A stretch of 64,000 nt of DNA, from assembly GCA_016165875.1 (NCBI GenBank), contig JABBOT010000080.1:33618364-33682363 (forward strand), read 5' to 3'. Of this stretch, positions 10,867 through 21,836 are shown piece by piece. The translations under genes were made by a program, and so were the position numbers. This DNA is from Acanthopleura granulata (taxonomy: Eukaryota > Mollusca > Polyplacophora > Chitonida > Chitonidae). Position 1 is the stretch's first letter, and every line of letters starts with the position of its first letter. The notes under the pieces are model-generated. The model did not search any database. It saw only the letters and a list, made by a program, of their open reading frames with translations, and had not been told where the DNA came from.

Positions 10867-13800
10867 TCAGTCTCCTGGTTTCAGGAATTCTCTCTTGCTT
10901 TTTTTAGGGTTACTGTTGCCTTCATCTGCTTCACTTACAACAGCTGATCGATTGCGCTTTTTAGCAAACTTTTTGGCAATGGTTCCAATAAGTGATTCAT
11001 ATCTGTAACAGTGCCAGAATATAGAGAATCTCTATATACATCAACTTTATTATAAGAAGTCGCATAACCAACCAAAAGGTAGAGTTTGTTTTCAGAGTTT
11101 GTTCAGATTTAAGCTCTTTCAGATTTTCAGATTTGGGGGACATCATGAAAAAATGGTTCTGCAATACCTTGATTTTTTTCTTTCTTAAATTTCTTAGAAC
11201 AGAATCAACAGATTTTCTTTCGCCATATTAGTAGTTTTGGGTGTCATTTATATCACAAGCTTGTCTTCTTTTGTCTCTAGATGTTAATATTGGTATATAT
11301 TTGTGCATACTGCAAGAATTTTGTAATAGCTAAATGCAAAGCTACAAAAAATATTCCAGGTCATATGAATAGATGAATAATCATGGCTTAATGCCACTTC
11401 GGCATACTGAAGAACGGGTTTAACAAGGTGGTATGATTGATTCTGACAACATCAACATGGTCTTTTAGTATCACCGTCAAGTTAAATAATCTAGCCCATT
11501 TAGCTCTCGACAAGAAAAACTGAAAGTAAAAGTAAAATTATTTTGATTAGTTTTTTGTTTTCCCCTTTCCCATGAACCAGACTTAGAAGAGACTTAGGAA
11601 AAGTAAAAAAAAACCTACCTTTTTGTCATCTCGTCTTCATCAACCATGAGCTCTTTCTCTTTTGCTTCTGATATTTTTAAACTTTCTTCTACTTCCCGGA
11701 CCTTCACTAGTTTCTGCAAACATCAAATAAACAAGGCATTCACAGAATCTCAACAGCTCACCTGCTATAGCAGTCAATTAGATGCATTAACAATGCAATC
11801 AGAATAAAGATAAAAGTTGTAAATTGTTGTGCTGGTAAAGGCATCTTTGTGCGAAATTTGTGCACAAAATTGAGGCGGTGGTCTTTGAAATGCAAATTGT
11901 GAAATGCGTTTGGCAATCCGTTAACGATTACAACCCTTTGAACAGCTGAGCAAATGTTAAGCTGTAGTATCAATAAACTTCACTGTGGGGTGTTCAAGTA
12001 CCAACTCGCTGGAGTGGTCTTTGATATGCAAACAGCCTCCCATGATTGGCTATCCATGTACTATGGTTGGCCATTGCAGACCTATGATTGGCTGAGCAAA
12101 TACTCAGCTGACAACAGTCACTGTCTGTGTGGATGGTTTAAACACCCGGGTGCAGTATAGGAAGGCACATACGTTGACCAGTGTCATAGGCTGCTAGTAC
12201 TAATACAGATGTGGAAAGCTTTGTACAGATAGCATGTCCACCAGATAAACCAGATACACCAAGGTCAATTCTGACACTCTATAAATCTGGTAAAATAGCT
12301 AGAGAGACAAGAAGCTTCTCTAGACAGGTATTTGCACAGTAAACTACAGCCCTACAAGAAAGGCTTACGGAAATCTGCCATAATTCTATACAGAAATCTG
12401 TGTTAACAGGAAAACAGAGTGAAGTCAATCTGAATGTGCGTCCACAAAACAGGAAATTGACAAATCTGATAAAATTGCCAGAGGAACCTGGTTATCAATA
12501 ATACCCTTGTTGTTCTCCTACATGCAGGTAGGCTGGTGCATAAAAATTATCGCCCTACATGAAAAGTTTTCCTGATTACAAAAATGAAAAGTTTGTCAAA
12601 ATCCATAAATCTCCAAAACGAAAATATCACTGAAACGCTGTGTACAAGAAATTGTTGCATGGCATGGAGGCTTTCTAGAGAACATGTTTACTACAAAAAA
12701 CAAAGTGAAGTTTACATAACTGGTAAATTTTTCCATCAAAAATTTATCAATTATAATCATTAAGAAACATTCACAAAGCCAATAAAACTAAAACCAATAA
12801 AAACAGTTCAACATTCATCAGTAGGTCCTTTGTAGACGTACACACCATCCAGGACCTTTAAACATGACAGTGAAAACAAATATTAAAAAAAAAAACCCCA
12901 AAAACCATAACTTCTTATCGCTGTATGTTGGAGCTAATAAAAAAAAAGCTTAACCATCAATCCCGGTACGATGGCTATTATACAGCAGCTAGAAAAAAAG
13001 CTTAACCATCAATCCAGGTATGACGGCTATTATACAGCAGCTAGAAAAAAAGCTTAACCTTCCATCCGAGTATGTACATTTACACACCACAACTTAGACT
13101 AGGGAGCCAAAAAAAGCACAAAAAGGCCTAAACTCCAATCCATGTATGAGATGCCCAATATGCACAAGCTAAAAAAAAGCTCAATCTTCCATCCCAGTAT
13201 GTGCATTTACACACCAGACCTAAGACTAGACAGCTAAAAAAAAAGCTTCACCTTTAGTCAATGAATGAGAGCCTTTTATACATGTACAGGAGCTAAAAAA
13301 AACCTTAACCTTCAATCCATGTATGAGAGCCCATTGTACTGGAGCTAAAAAAAAAAAGCTTAACCAGACACCGACATCAACACCTTTCCCCCCTCTCACA
13401 ATACCCCGCATTATTTCATACAGGTAAGCTAAAAAGCAGACAACCTGTTGATGAACTCTTACCAAATCACTGAGATCTATGTACATGTGCATACAAGAAA
13501 AACATGGGCCCATAAAAATCCTTAGTAAGTTTTTCAACTACAAGGTAGGGTAAGGCTAATCTGCAGAAAACAAGGGACATTTGTCATGCATTGTGTGGGG
13601 AACTACCATCAACTGATCTTGTCAAGATAATTACAGTCCAGATCCAACCTGGGGACCAGGCCCATCTTCCATAATGTATCACAGACTAAGTTGATCAATA
13701 CTAGCTTGATAACACATGGAAAAGGTACATGCTGTTATGGTACCTGCAGTTACAATCACTTGAGACTACAGTAGTTTTATGGAAATAGATCCGGGAGAAT

Positions 13801-15706
13801 GAACTTTACATTAACATGGTACGTGCTTACACTTGTCTTTTCACCCTTTATATCTTACAAGAGACAGTGCTCCTCTTTGAAGACCTCACAACCAATGTTG
13901 TACCATACCTCTCATCACCCTTAAAGATAACCTCACGATTAAGTACACGCCATCAAACTCACATGACCTTTTCAAATCAAAAATTACTTGCTGTCCAGTT
14001 AGAACCTATGCAAATCATGATTTATAAACCCCTATATTTTCCCATTTTCCTACAAAGCTTCTTGAGGAATCATTTAATTCATTAATTCATACACCCTATT
14101 CAACCACCCTTGCAAGCAATATTTTTAAACATTCTGACAGAACTATTGGGTGTAGAGAAATAATTTGTACAGTTTTATGAAGCTCACATCTTTAATCACA
14201 AAACATTCTTAGCTTCATTTTCATAATCATTGTATGAAGAAATTCCACTTCAGTGGTTGAAATGGATGAAGATTTACAGTGTGTAGATATGCTACATTGA
14301 GAAAATTCCCAAGTACCTCAATTTCAGGATTAAACCCTCTGAAAGACATCCTTCCAAATACCAGGTTTTCGCAAGGAGCATAACTGGGTTCTAACTGATA
14401 TCGGCTTCTGTAAAATAAGATAAAACAAAATTAATGTAAATATGTACATATAGGTATATACCAGCAGATAATGCTGATCACCCCTGGGAGGGAAGCAAAA
14501 TTTAACGGGCCCAATAAGCCGAATCAGCATTGCAGAAGTCTCTCAAGATCATGCTGGTTTTGGGCCAGACAGGGTGGTGGCTCTCACTACTACCATGATT
14601 AACGGAAGTTGACAATGTTGTTGTTGGGAGTGAGAGCCCCCACCCTGTCTTGTCCAAAACCAGCATGATCTTGAGAGACTTCTGCAATGCCGATTCGGCT
14701 TATACTTGAAACAGCTGATACACAGACACGTCCACCAGAAATGGACATGGCTCAAAGAATTCTGTATTCTATTCAAGCTGTTTTATTTACACCAACACAC
14801 TTTGCTCGCGCAGACACGGTGGTAAAAACATTGTTAAAATAACATGGAAATTAATAGGAAAGTCTGCTTCACAACCTCATAAGTCCAAAACTAGGTTTTG
14901 TTAACGTTCATAATTCACATATGCAATGAAGATTGTTCTGTACTAAAATACACTGTAATTTCTGGTTATTACAAGCCGTAATTCTCAGAATATTGTCAAG
15001 TGTTGTTCATTTTCCCATCCCTGCCCATGTCATCTTTCACCTCATCATTTGCTTGCCCCTGCCTCAAGCAGGTGAAATACCCGGATGTCTGCAGTCTCAA
15101 ATTCCAGCTTTTTCTAACACACAACAGTTTACACACATAAAAAGCCAAATCTCTAATAGCTTGAGTGAGGGTATTGGTAGTGCGTTAAGATATTATGTTT
15201 TATTTTATATTCACCCAAAAAATGAGCCCTGGGATGAGGTTGGATGCCATTCTAAATAGAACTAAACAGTAAATATCTTTGTAAGATAGATCACCCAGTG
15301 ATCAGTGCACGCATCCTTTTCTTAAGAGAAAGCAAACTGGTAAAATCAGGCTTTAAACTTATGATTTTCCTCATTTTTGACAGCTGTGGAATCTACACTG
15401 TCTCACTCTTTTTCTTGAAGTTCGGGAATATCTAAAACCCAATGTTCGTCATCAATGACCCGTCTCTGTTCCTCTTCATTCTGTTCTTTCTCAATACGAA
15501 TTACACTTCTTCTCATGAACTGAAAAATGAACATACAGACACTGATATAAGAAAAGATCGTAAACTGATCGGCAGCCACTCATGTTTTGTTGTTGTTGTA
15601 ATAGCACTGAAGACAAACTATTATAAAAGCCCCGTTCCTGAAATACCTTCATCTGTAAAAGATTTTTTGACAAGCGGGACTTGTCCCCGGCGTAACTGTC
15701 CGCCAT
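10867..15706 (-). CDS. MPHOSPH6: M-phase phosphoprotein 6, complete five-exon gene
   Basis: MPHOSPH6 is a small RNA-binding cofactor of the nuclear RNA exosome needed for 3' maturation of 5.8S rRNA. Coding exons in transcript order are 15706-15647, 15519-15407, 14407-14317, 11713-11619 and 11002-10867. All junctions are GT-AG and phases 0, 2, 0, 2 close exactly to 164 residues and a TGA stop (the human protein is about 160). Family marks are SRLSKNLLQMK near the N-terminus, EHWVLDIPELQEKE mid-protein, the hallmark FGRMSFRGFNPEIE, then RYESLIGTIAKKFAKKR and a C-terminal FLKPGD. The start ATG has a strong context (A at -3, G at +4). The C-terminal Lys-rich part suits nuclear localisation and RNA binding. 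It lies head to head with TDRD12. I am confident of the identification; UTR limits are not determined. Confidence 0.96.
12880..13380. repeat. Degenerate tandem repeat with poly-A/HindIII-like core in MPHOSPH6 intron 3
   Basis: About seven imperfect units, 55 to 115 bp, each carrying 'gctaaaaaaaagctta', then 'accatcaatccaggtatga' and 'gcctattatacagcagct' variants. Units alternate between a short form and a longer one with 'tacatttacacacca'. It sits in the long third intron of MPHOSPH6. Confidence 0.7.
14514..14703. mobile_element. Palindromic MITE-like element, copy 1
   Basis: The two halves are near-perfect reverse complements: the left starts 'taagccgaatcagcattgca' and runs to about 14572; the right ends '...gccgattcggctta'. 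Arms extend about 80 bases (including the agtctctcaagatcatgctgg stretch and its complement) around a short loop near 14600-14615. The terminal TA could belong to the target site. No coding capacity, so it would be a non-autonomous DNA element. It lies in MPHOSPH6 intron 2, about 90 bases from exon 3. A second copy lies at 41664-41865. Confidence 0.8.
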
Positions 15707-16431
15707 TTTTTTCGAATTAACTGGCCAGAACTTTAGGATCAATAAAATTATCATCGCATCATCTCCATCACAGCTCCAGAAACTCCACGTGCCTCCGCGT
15801 TGGAGAGTTCCATTTCCGCCTCATGTTTCGGGAACTTCGATGACAGTCCACTATAAACTTCATTATGTTGTAAGGATGTTTGAAGCTCTTATCCACTTGT
15901 TTTTCGTTTTACTTCTAGTTAGGTCTGAGATTAAATAAATAAATGCAATAGATCTGAACCCATGTCGATTACAGAATTTCACATTGTGTTAGAAATGAAG
16001 TACAAATTCTACAACAACAACAATCTTGCGATCACGAATTTCCAGAACGGTACTTGATAATTTATTTTCAGGTAATTATGTTTATTTTGTGATAAGGCCA
16101 TCTGTAGATATGTTTGAGTATACATATTACTGGGTTCAGATATTTATTCCGTATTCCTGATAACTTTATCCAGATATGTGTGTTTTTTTTTTTTTTTTGG
16201 TATATCTCGAAACTAAAAGTGAAAGTAATGAATACCTGACTCATTGACTTGAGCGGAAAATTCCATTAGCTTTTTAGTATGGATGTATAAGTTAATGCTG
16301 CTAGTAGGCTTATCATTGTGTGCTGTAATATTTGTAGCTGCCATGGTTGACTGAAGGCTGCACAAAACGCAGAAAATGGAGGACTGCATAGATATAAGTG
16401 TCATCAAGGTAGGCTTTTTTCATGTCTAACC

Positions 16432-16624
16432 TAGACCCTGTGTGTCTCTGCGGCTTGACCCTGTACTTTATTATTAGGCACGGCTTGAATAAATCGTATC
16501 AAGCAAACTTCTTCGCTCAAAATCCACAGCATTTTCTCCCAGCCTCCAAACGTAATAAATTCCACGCAGCTATGTTGATGCATGTATTGTCCAGCTGCAA
16601 GCACACAGAGACACACAGGGTCTA
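16432..16624. mobile_element. Short element with 19 bp inverted ends
   Basis: The left arm 'tagaccctgtgtgtctctg' (16432-16450) is the exact reverse complement of 'cagagacacacagggtcta' (16606-16624). About 155 bases lie between the arms. 'tctaacct' occurs beside both arms. The structure suits a tiny MITE-like insertion in the divergent promoter region; a chance palindrome of this length is unlikely. Confidence 0.6.
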
Positions 16625-17011
16625 ACCTGTACTGGTGATGTGTTAGACTCTGTTTCTTTCCATGATCCACAATACTGTGCTGTTATACAGGGCATTTGTA
16701 CTGTTGTTTGCATTCACTGAGTTTTCAGCTTTGTCTGTCTGTCTGCCATCTGTTAACTTTTCTTTCAAAACACTACTCTCCCTATAGTTTCTCTAATGTT
16801 AGAATACGACAGGGCTCTTTGTGAAATATTCTTAAAGTAAAAGACAGCTCATGACTGAGGCACTGTTCAGTAAAAAGATTACAAAATTCACCCTTGGCTG
16901 CAAAAACCTGTTTGTATGAATTCACTGCTGAATTATCTAGGTTTGAAGCGAGGAGTATTTTGCTGCCCAACTGGGAATCTGAAGTCACCCATGCTTTTAA
17001 ACATATGATAT

Positions 17012-17053
17012 ATTGGCCAATCAGAGAGCTAGGAGATATCAGTTGTTTATAAA
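17012..17053 (+). promoter_or_regulatory. TDRD12: Likely TDRD12 core promoter: NF-Y, MYB-type and TATA-like sites
   Basis: 'attggccaatcag' contains the perfect NF-Y box CCAATCAG (17017-17024) and, because attggccaat is palindromic, an overlapping site on the other strand. CAGTTG at 17040-17045 is the complement of the MYB consensus CAACTG. TTTATAAA at 17046-17053 resembles a TATA box and is about 120 bases upstream of the ATG. In vertebrates A-MYB drives piRNA-pathway genes, so the MYB-type site is suggestive, but a six-base match alone is weak. Confidence 0.4.
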
Positions 17054-17173
17054 CTGTGACGCAAATGTCCTGAGCTGACTGTTAATGTAGCATGTAATAA
17101 CATAGGAATACGACACTGTTTTAATGTTACATATTTTAATTATAACAAGTACGTGTGGGAAAAACATTGCAAA

Positions 17174-20100
17174 ATGTTTCCAGACCATCGTGTTGTGACG
17201 GGAGTAAGTTTCTTGAATACTTCACGTTATAAATTCATATATATACTTAAATTTCAACGACAACCCTGGCCGCTTTCTACAGTCTCAGGTGACGTGTGGT
17301 CCAGGCTTGGAACAATTATGTCACAACCCACACAGATTGGCTATGTTTCATGCTAGCCAACGGAGCACCATCACATGTCAATTTCCACACAATACTTCAC
17401 CGAAATTAACATAATATTATGCAACCTTTTTGGCAAACTTAAATTTCACTTTATGTTTATTATTCTGCAACAACCATCAAAGAAATTACATAAGTGGATG
17501 CTCTTTTTTTTCTGCTGTGATTTCCAGTTTATAATCCTATCCCTTACATAGTGACTAACCGAATGATATGAGATATTCCTGAGATTGTTGTATCAACTAA
17601 ATCAGGAAATGATTTTATTCAGGTGAAATCTCCATCGGACTTCACTGTAAAAGAGGTACCAGCCCTTGGTATGTCAGATGAGGCTAAGGCTTATCGTACG
17701 CTAATCAAAGAACTTAATGAGTACTGTGAAAATGATGAAGTCATCAAACAAGCCTTTATACCTGAGAAAAGACAGGTGAGCTCGTCCCCCTTTCTTTATG
17801 TTTATCTTCTTCTCATTATCATGGTTATAACTGGTGTATTGATAATAAGATATACTAGCTTGTTGCTTGTGTATACAACCTGACATTTTGTGGAGAAGAT
17901 TAATATCTGTTTTAATTTATTGTTTAATAACAAAATATCAGGCCGTATACCCAAACAGTATGCATATGCTGGTATAAAAAATTTACCATAATGAGATCAG
18001 TATGGGTCACTTCTCTTGAATTAATACAAACCGTATTTTAGTCAACAAGCCATGTTTTAATGCTGTGTGGCGAAAACTGACATCATGGCTGACACAAAGA
18101 ACAGGGCCAAGTGGGGGGCCTTGTCTGCATAGATGAAAAGTTCTTGCCTTAGATGTTCTATGGACTACTGGTCAGTCATTTTCAATTCATTGGCCAATTG
18201 TTTGCAATGTAATTGCCTCAGAAAAATGTTACTAGAAACATTTTTAAATGTTATTCCTGTCAGTTGATGGATCATTAAATCTCATTTGCTAAAGAAGGCA
18301 AGAAAAGTAATTGGCTCATACAATATCAACAAGCATTCCTCCTGGCTGGAGCACGCATACCTGACTCCAGTGCATGAAGCTGCATTCCTTGCCTGTTTGG
18401 TGAATACGGACTTACCAATCAGAAGCATAGTCATGGGTTTCCTGAGGGCTCAGCCGGGTTCCCTCTCACAATAATGCTGTCCACTGTTGTATAAGTGAAA
18501 TACTCCTGAGTACTGCGCAAAACCACAATCAATAAATCAATAAATAAATGAGCGTAGAATTTTCTCTGAGTTGTGATAAATTTGTTTTATCCCTCACACT
18601 TAAAGGTAATGACAACACAGTATACAAGTACCTGCCGATTCATGCTTGTTTATCAACTGTTATCAGGTGTTAAGAAATGGAGGTGAACAGCTGTCTAGGT
18701 AAACATTCTTCAGTCAGTAGCAGGTATGCGTAGCTGCGTTTCGTTGGTTGAAGCAGCTTGTAAGGATTCATGTCGCGAGGGAATTTCTCCAGTTGGCCTG
18801 TAATGGAAAAACGCTCAAAATTTATTTGCAGGTACTAGCAAAAGGTATGGTGAGGTGTACCCGCTAATATTGCGATTGTAATATACCCGAAATAAATAGG
18901 TAAATAAATGAAGGTGTATTTGCTTTTGGTGTCTAGGTGTATGCGGGTAAAAGACGGCAGGATGCTTGCTGGTACAGGGTCAGAGTGGAGACTTGCCTTG
19001 ATAGACGCAATGGTCTTCATGCCAGGTACTCAAGCCCCAGGACACTTGGTCTGTCCTGTTATGGTAGCACAGTGCCATAGCCAGGCTACATTCACGGCTT
19101 AAACCTGGATGTACTCTGTGTATCCGACTGACATTCAGGATACAACAGGTTTTTATTTCAGATAATAGAGTATCTATTCATCTATCTATTTGTAGCATGT
19201 ATGACAACTATGTAAGTGAAAAATGTTTGAAAAAGAAAAATTATAGGAGAGTTGTGTCCTTCTGTCCTCAAGGTCAGGCATTACGGTAGAGCCCATTTAC
19301 TAATCACCCTGAACTTGATTACGTTCACATTGTCTTTCATGATTGATTGTCTTTTAATTGTGTGGACACCTGAGGTGATAGTTCGATCCCAGCCTTGGAC
19401 TAGGATGGAATTTTCAAGATTCCCATTTGCCTGCTGTTCTGGGGGTGTTAGTGGCACTGAGAGGTCACCACAGCTCTTATGGCTGGTCAAGGTGTATGCA
19501 AACTTCCTGGAGATCTGTTTCCCTTCATCAGTATGACACACCTGGGATTCACATGTGTGAAGTTTGTCAGTTCATTGCCAAAGGTTGGAGGTTTATTCCT
19601 CCACCAATAAACCTGACTGTGATAGTGTAAGTGAAAAACTCTTGACTCTAGCAACTTTCAGACAACAAGGAAGCTTACTCTGGGCACTAACTTTTCCTCC
19701 AACCAAAAATAACATCATTTTTTAAACAGCATTTTAAGCACCAATGAGGGTGCTCTGTGGCTGAGGGAATTAGCACACTAGTGACTCTTTCATATGCGAT
19801 TGTTGTGAGTTCAAGTCCAACTCATGTTGACTTCCCCTCAAGATGTTCATGGGAAGGCCCTCCAACAACCTGCAGATGGTTGTGGGTTTCCCTTGGTTCT
19901 GCCCTGTTTCTTTTCATCAAGAAACATAATTCACCAGTCAGTTAAATAGAAAATAAAAAGTAATGCATGAGGTGGTGATATTCATTCTCTATTTATTTTC
20001 ATTTTTACAGTTGTTTTCTTCTGGATGATGGAAAACTAGAAACAATACCTATACAGAGGTAAGCTGGATGCTACAGATTATCGTCGTTTATGTGAAATTA

Positions 20101-21836
20101 GGAGGTTTATGAGAACCATCTGAAACATTACTCAATACAACATTAAGCCCCAAGCACTCATTCATTCTTTTGATGAGATCCTGGGATCAGTTTCATGTTA
20201 CAGTGCTGCAAACAAGATTTATTTCACAAATTCAGAACTTGAAATACAGTGATTTCAGGACACTTTACTGCATGGGTCATCAGAAAACTTTTACAGCACA
20301 TTTGTGAGGTACTTTCTCCAACCCGTAAACCTAACTGCCTTTAAAAAAGTCGAAAATTCTTGTGTACACTGTTCGATAAGTAAATAAGCCTCGAGAGGTC
20401 TGGAATAGAAATAAAGTTTTATAAAGCTGTTGCAATGCTGCGTCTCGCATATTTACCATAGTGACATTGATGTTAATGAAGGTATACAGGTGACATGCGG
20501 CCATTTCAATCTATACCTGCACTGATTTGCATATTAATCAGCCTAATTTGCACAACTATGTTCTATAACTGGTCATGTAATATCCCTGTTCTCAACAGTC
20601 ATCAAAGAAAATTTTTCTTTTGCAGCCTGCGCATGATGCCTGCGCACTTACAACACACGCGAGTCCCCTATCAAATCAAGCGTTGTTCTCTATATGGCGT
20701 GCGACCGCTGACCTTGAGTCTCTCCCCTTGTGCTACCCCTGTTTATAGGTAAGCCCTTATGACCTTCCCACACAACACTGATGTGGCAAAGGCGTAGGAA
20801 AATAAGATGCTAGCATAAAGTCAGGTTAAGACAGGTGCTAGTTGAAAGTCATGTGATGGCAAAAAGTCAGGTGCTAGGTGAAAGTAAGATGTAGCCAAAA
20901 GTCAGGTGCCAGCTGAAAATCAGTGCTAACTGAAAGTCAGGTGCTAATGTAAAAGTCAAGTGCTGGCTGGAAGTCAGGTGCTGTCAGAAAATCAGGTGCT
21001 AGCTAAAAATCAGGTGCTAGCTGAATTCAGGTGACAACAGAAAGGCAGGTGCTATCTGAAAGTCAGGGGCTAGCAGACAAAGCAATCTGGCCTGCCTCTG
21101 TTGAGAGGACTGGACCATTAAGGCTGACTGTTGAATTCACATCTAATAAATAAATGAACATATCACTGTGATTTGAATATAAATGTGTATGTATGCCAAG
21201 AATACAGCATCATTGGTCAATTAAGAGTTGGCAGAGGTGAAAACATCACTTTTGTGGAATGGACCAGGAAAGCATCTCCTGGAGGAAGGCTAGCTTTTTT
21301 GGATGAGGCTGTTTGTTAGAGTCCAGTTTACTCTTTCTCAGCTATAGATTTATACCGTTGGTTTATCAGGTGCATGGACTTAACCCTGGCTCAGGGATAA
21401 AGATGCTGTGTTAGACTTAAGTCAGGCTTAGGCTAAACTGGTGATATTATTTCTGAACTTAGAACTGAACTTAAACGCAGATTTTCTTTCTTTGTCATAA
21501 CTCTTGATATGAAAATAAAATTCGAGTGAGTCACAATTTTAGTGTGGTAAACTGTTTTGAAGTTAAGATTATGAAGTCAAAACTCAAGTCAGAGATTCTT
21601 TTGTGATCCTGAACTGGGCTGGTTTCACAAAAGTGTTGTTGTTTTCCCTCTAGTTCATAATGGAGACAAATCAGATCATATAAATTATGTGCCAAAACTT
21701 GTGAAATAGCTGCTATTAGATGTAGCCTGACATAAATAATACAGCTGCAGTTGCTCTGATTAAGAAATAAACTTTTCCAGTGTGTGCAATGTTTGGGACA
21801 TCTCTGCAGTACAGAGGATGAATGAATTAATCGAAG
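17174..21836 (+). CDS. TDRD12: TDRD12 exons 1-6: N-terminal Tudor domain
   Basis: Residues 1 to about 166. Exon 1 supplies ten residues from an ATG with A at -3 and a strong donor (GGA|GTAAGT). The in-frame upstream codon at 17153 is GTG, so 17174 is the first ATG. Exon 2 gives SPSDFTVKEV, equivalent to the strand before the Tudor barrel, then IKELNEYC. Exons 3-4 hold the barrel: DACWYRVRVE and CFLLDDGKLETIPIQ. Exon 5 carries VPYQIKRCSLYGVRPLTL, which lines up with the human LPYRAKKFSLY region. The Tudor aspartate is present (LLDDG). The segment is expected to bind partner proteins, possibly methylarginine, but the usual aromatic cage is only partly visible. Confidence 0.88.

Larger units (their letters stand above)
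15707..17173. promoter_or_regulatory. Divergent MPHOSPH6/TDRD12 intergenic region
   Basis: The two ATGs are 1,467 bases apart on opposite strands. On the MPHOSPH6 side there is a CACGTG E-box (15786-15791) and an ETS-like 'tttccgcc' about 100 bases upstream of its ATG. On the TDRD12 side there are a CCAAT site, a TATA-like box and a MYB-type site (separate entries). Between them lie a 16-20 base T-run near 16181-16198 and a small inverted-repeat element at 16432-16624. Transcription starts and untranslated exons were not determined. Confidence 0.5.

Noticed and set aside
13226..13537. 103-codon minus-strand frame
   Set aside because: It overlaps the degenerate tandem repeat in MPHOSPH6 intron 3 and has no splice or family support.
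14502..14776. Two overlapping minus-strand frames of 61 and 75 codons
   Set aside because: They are translations of the palindromic MITE-like element.
17153..17173. Start of TDRD12 upstream at 17153
   Set aside because: The codon there is GTG; the first ATG in the frame is 17174.
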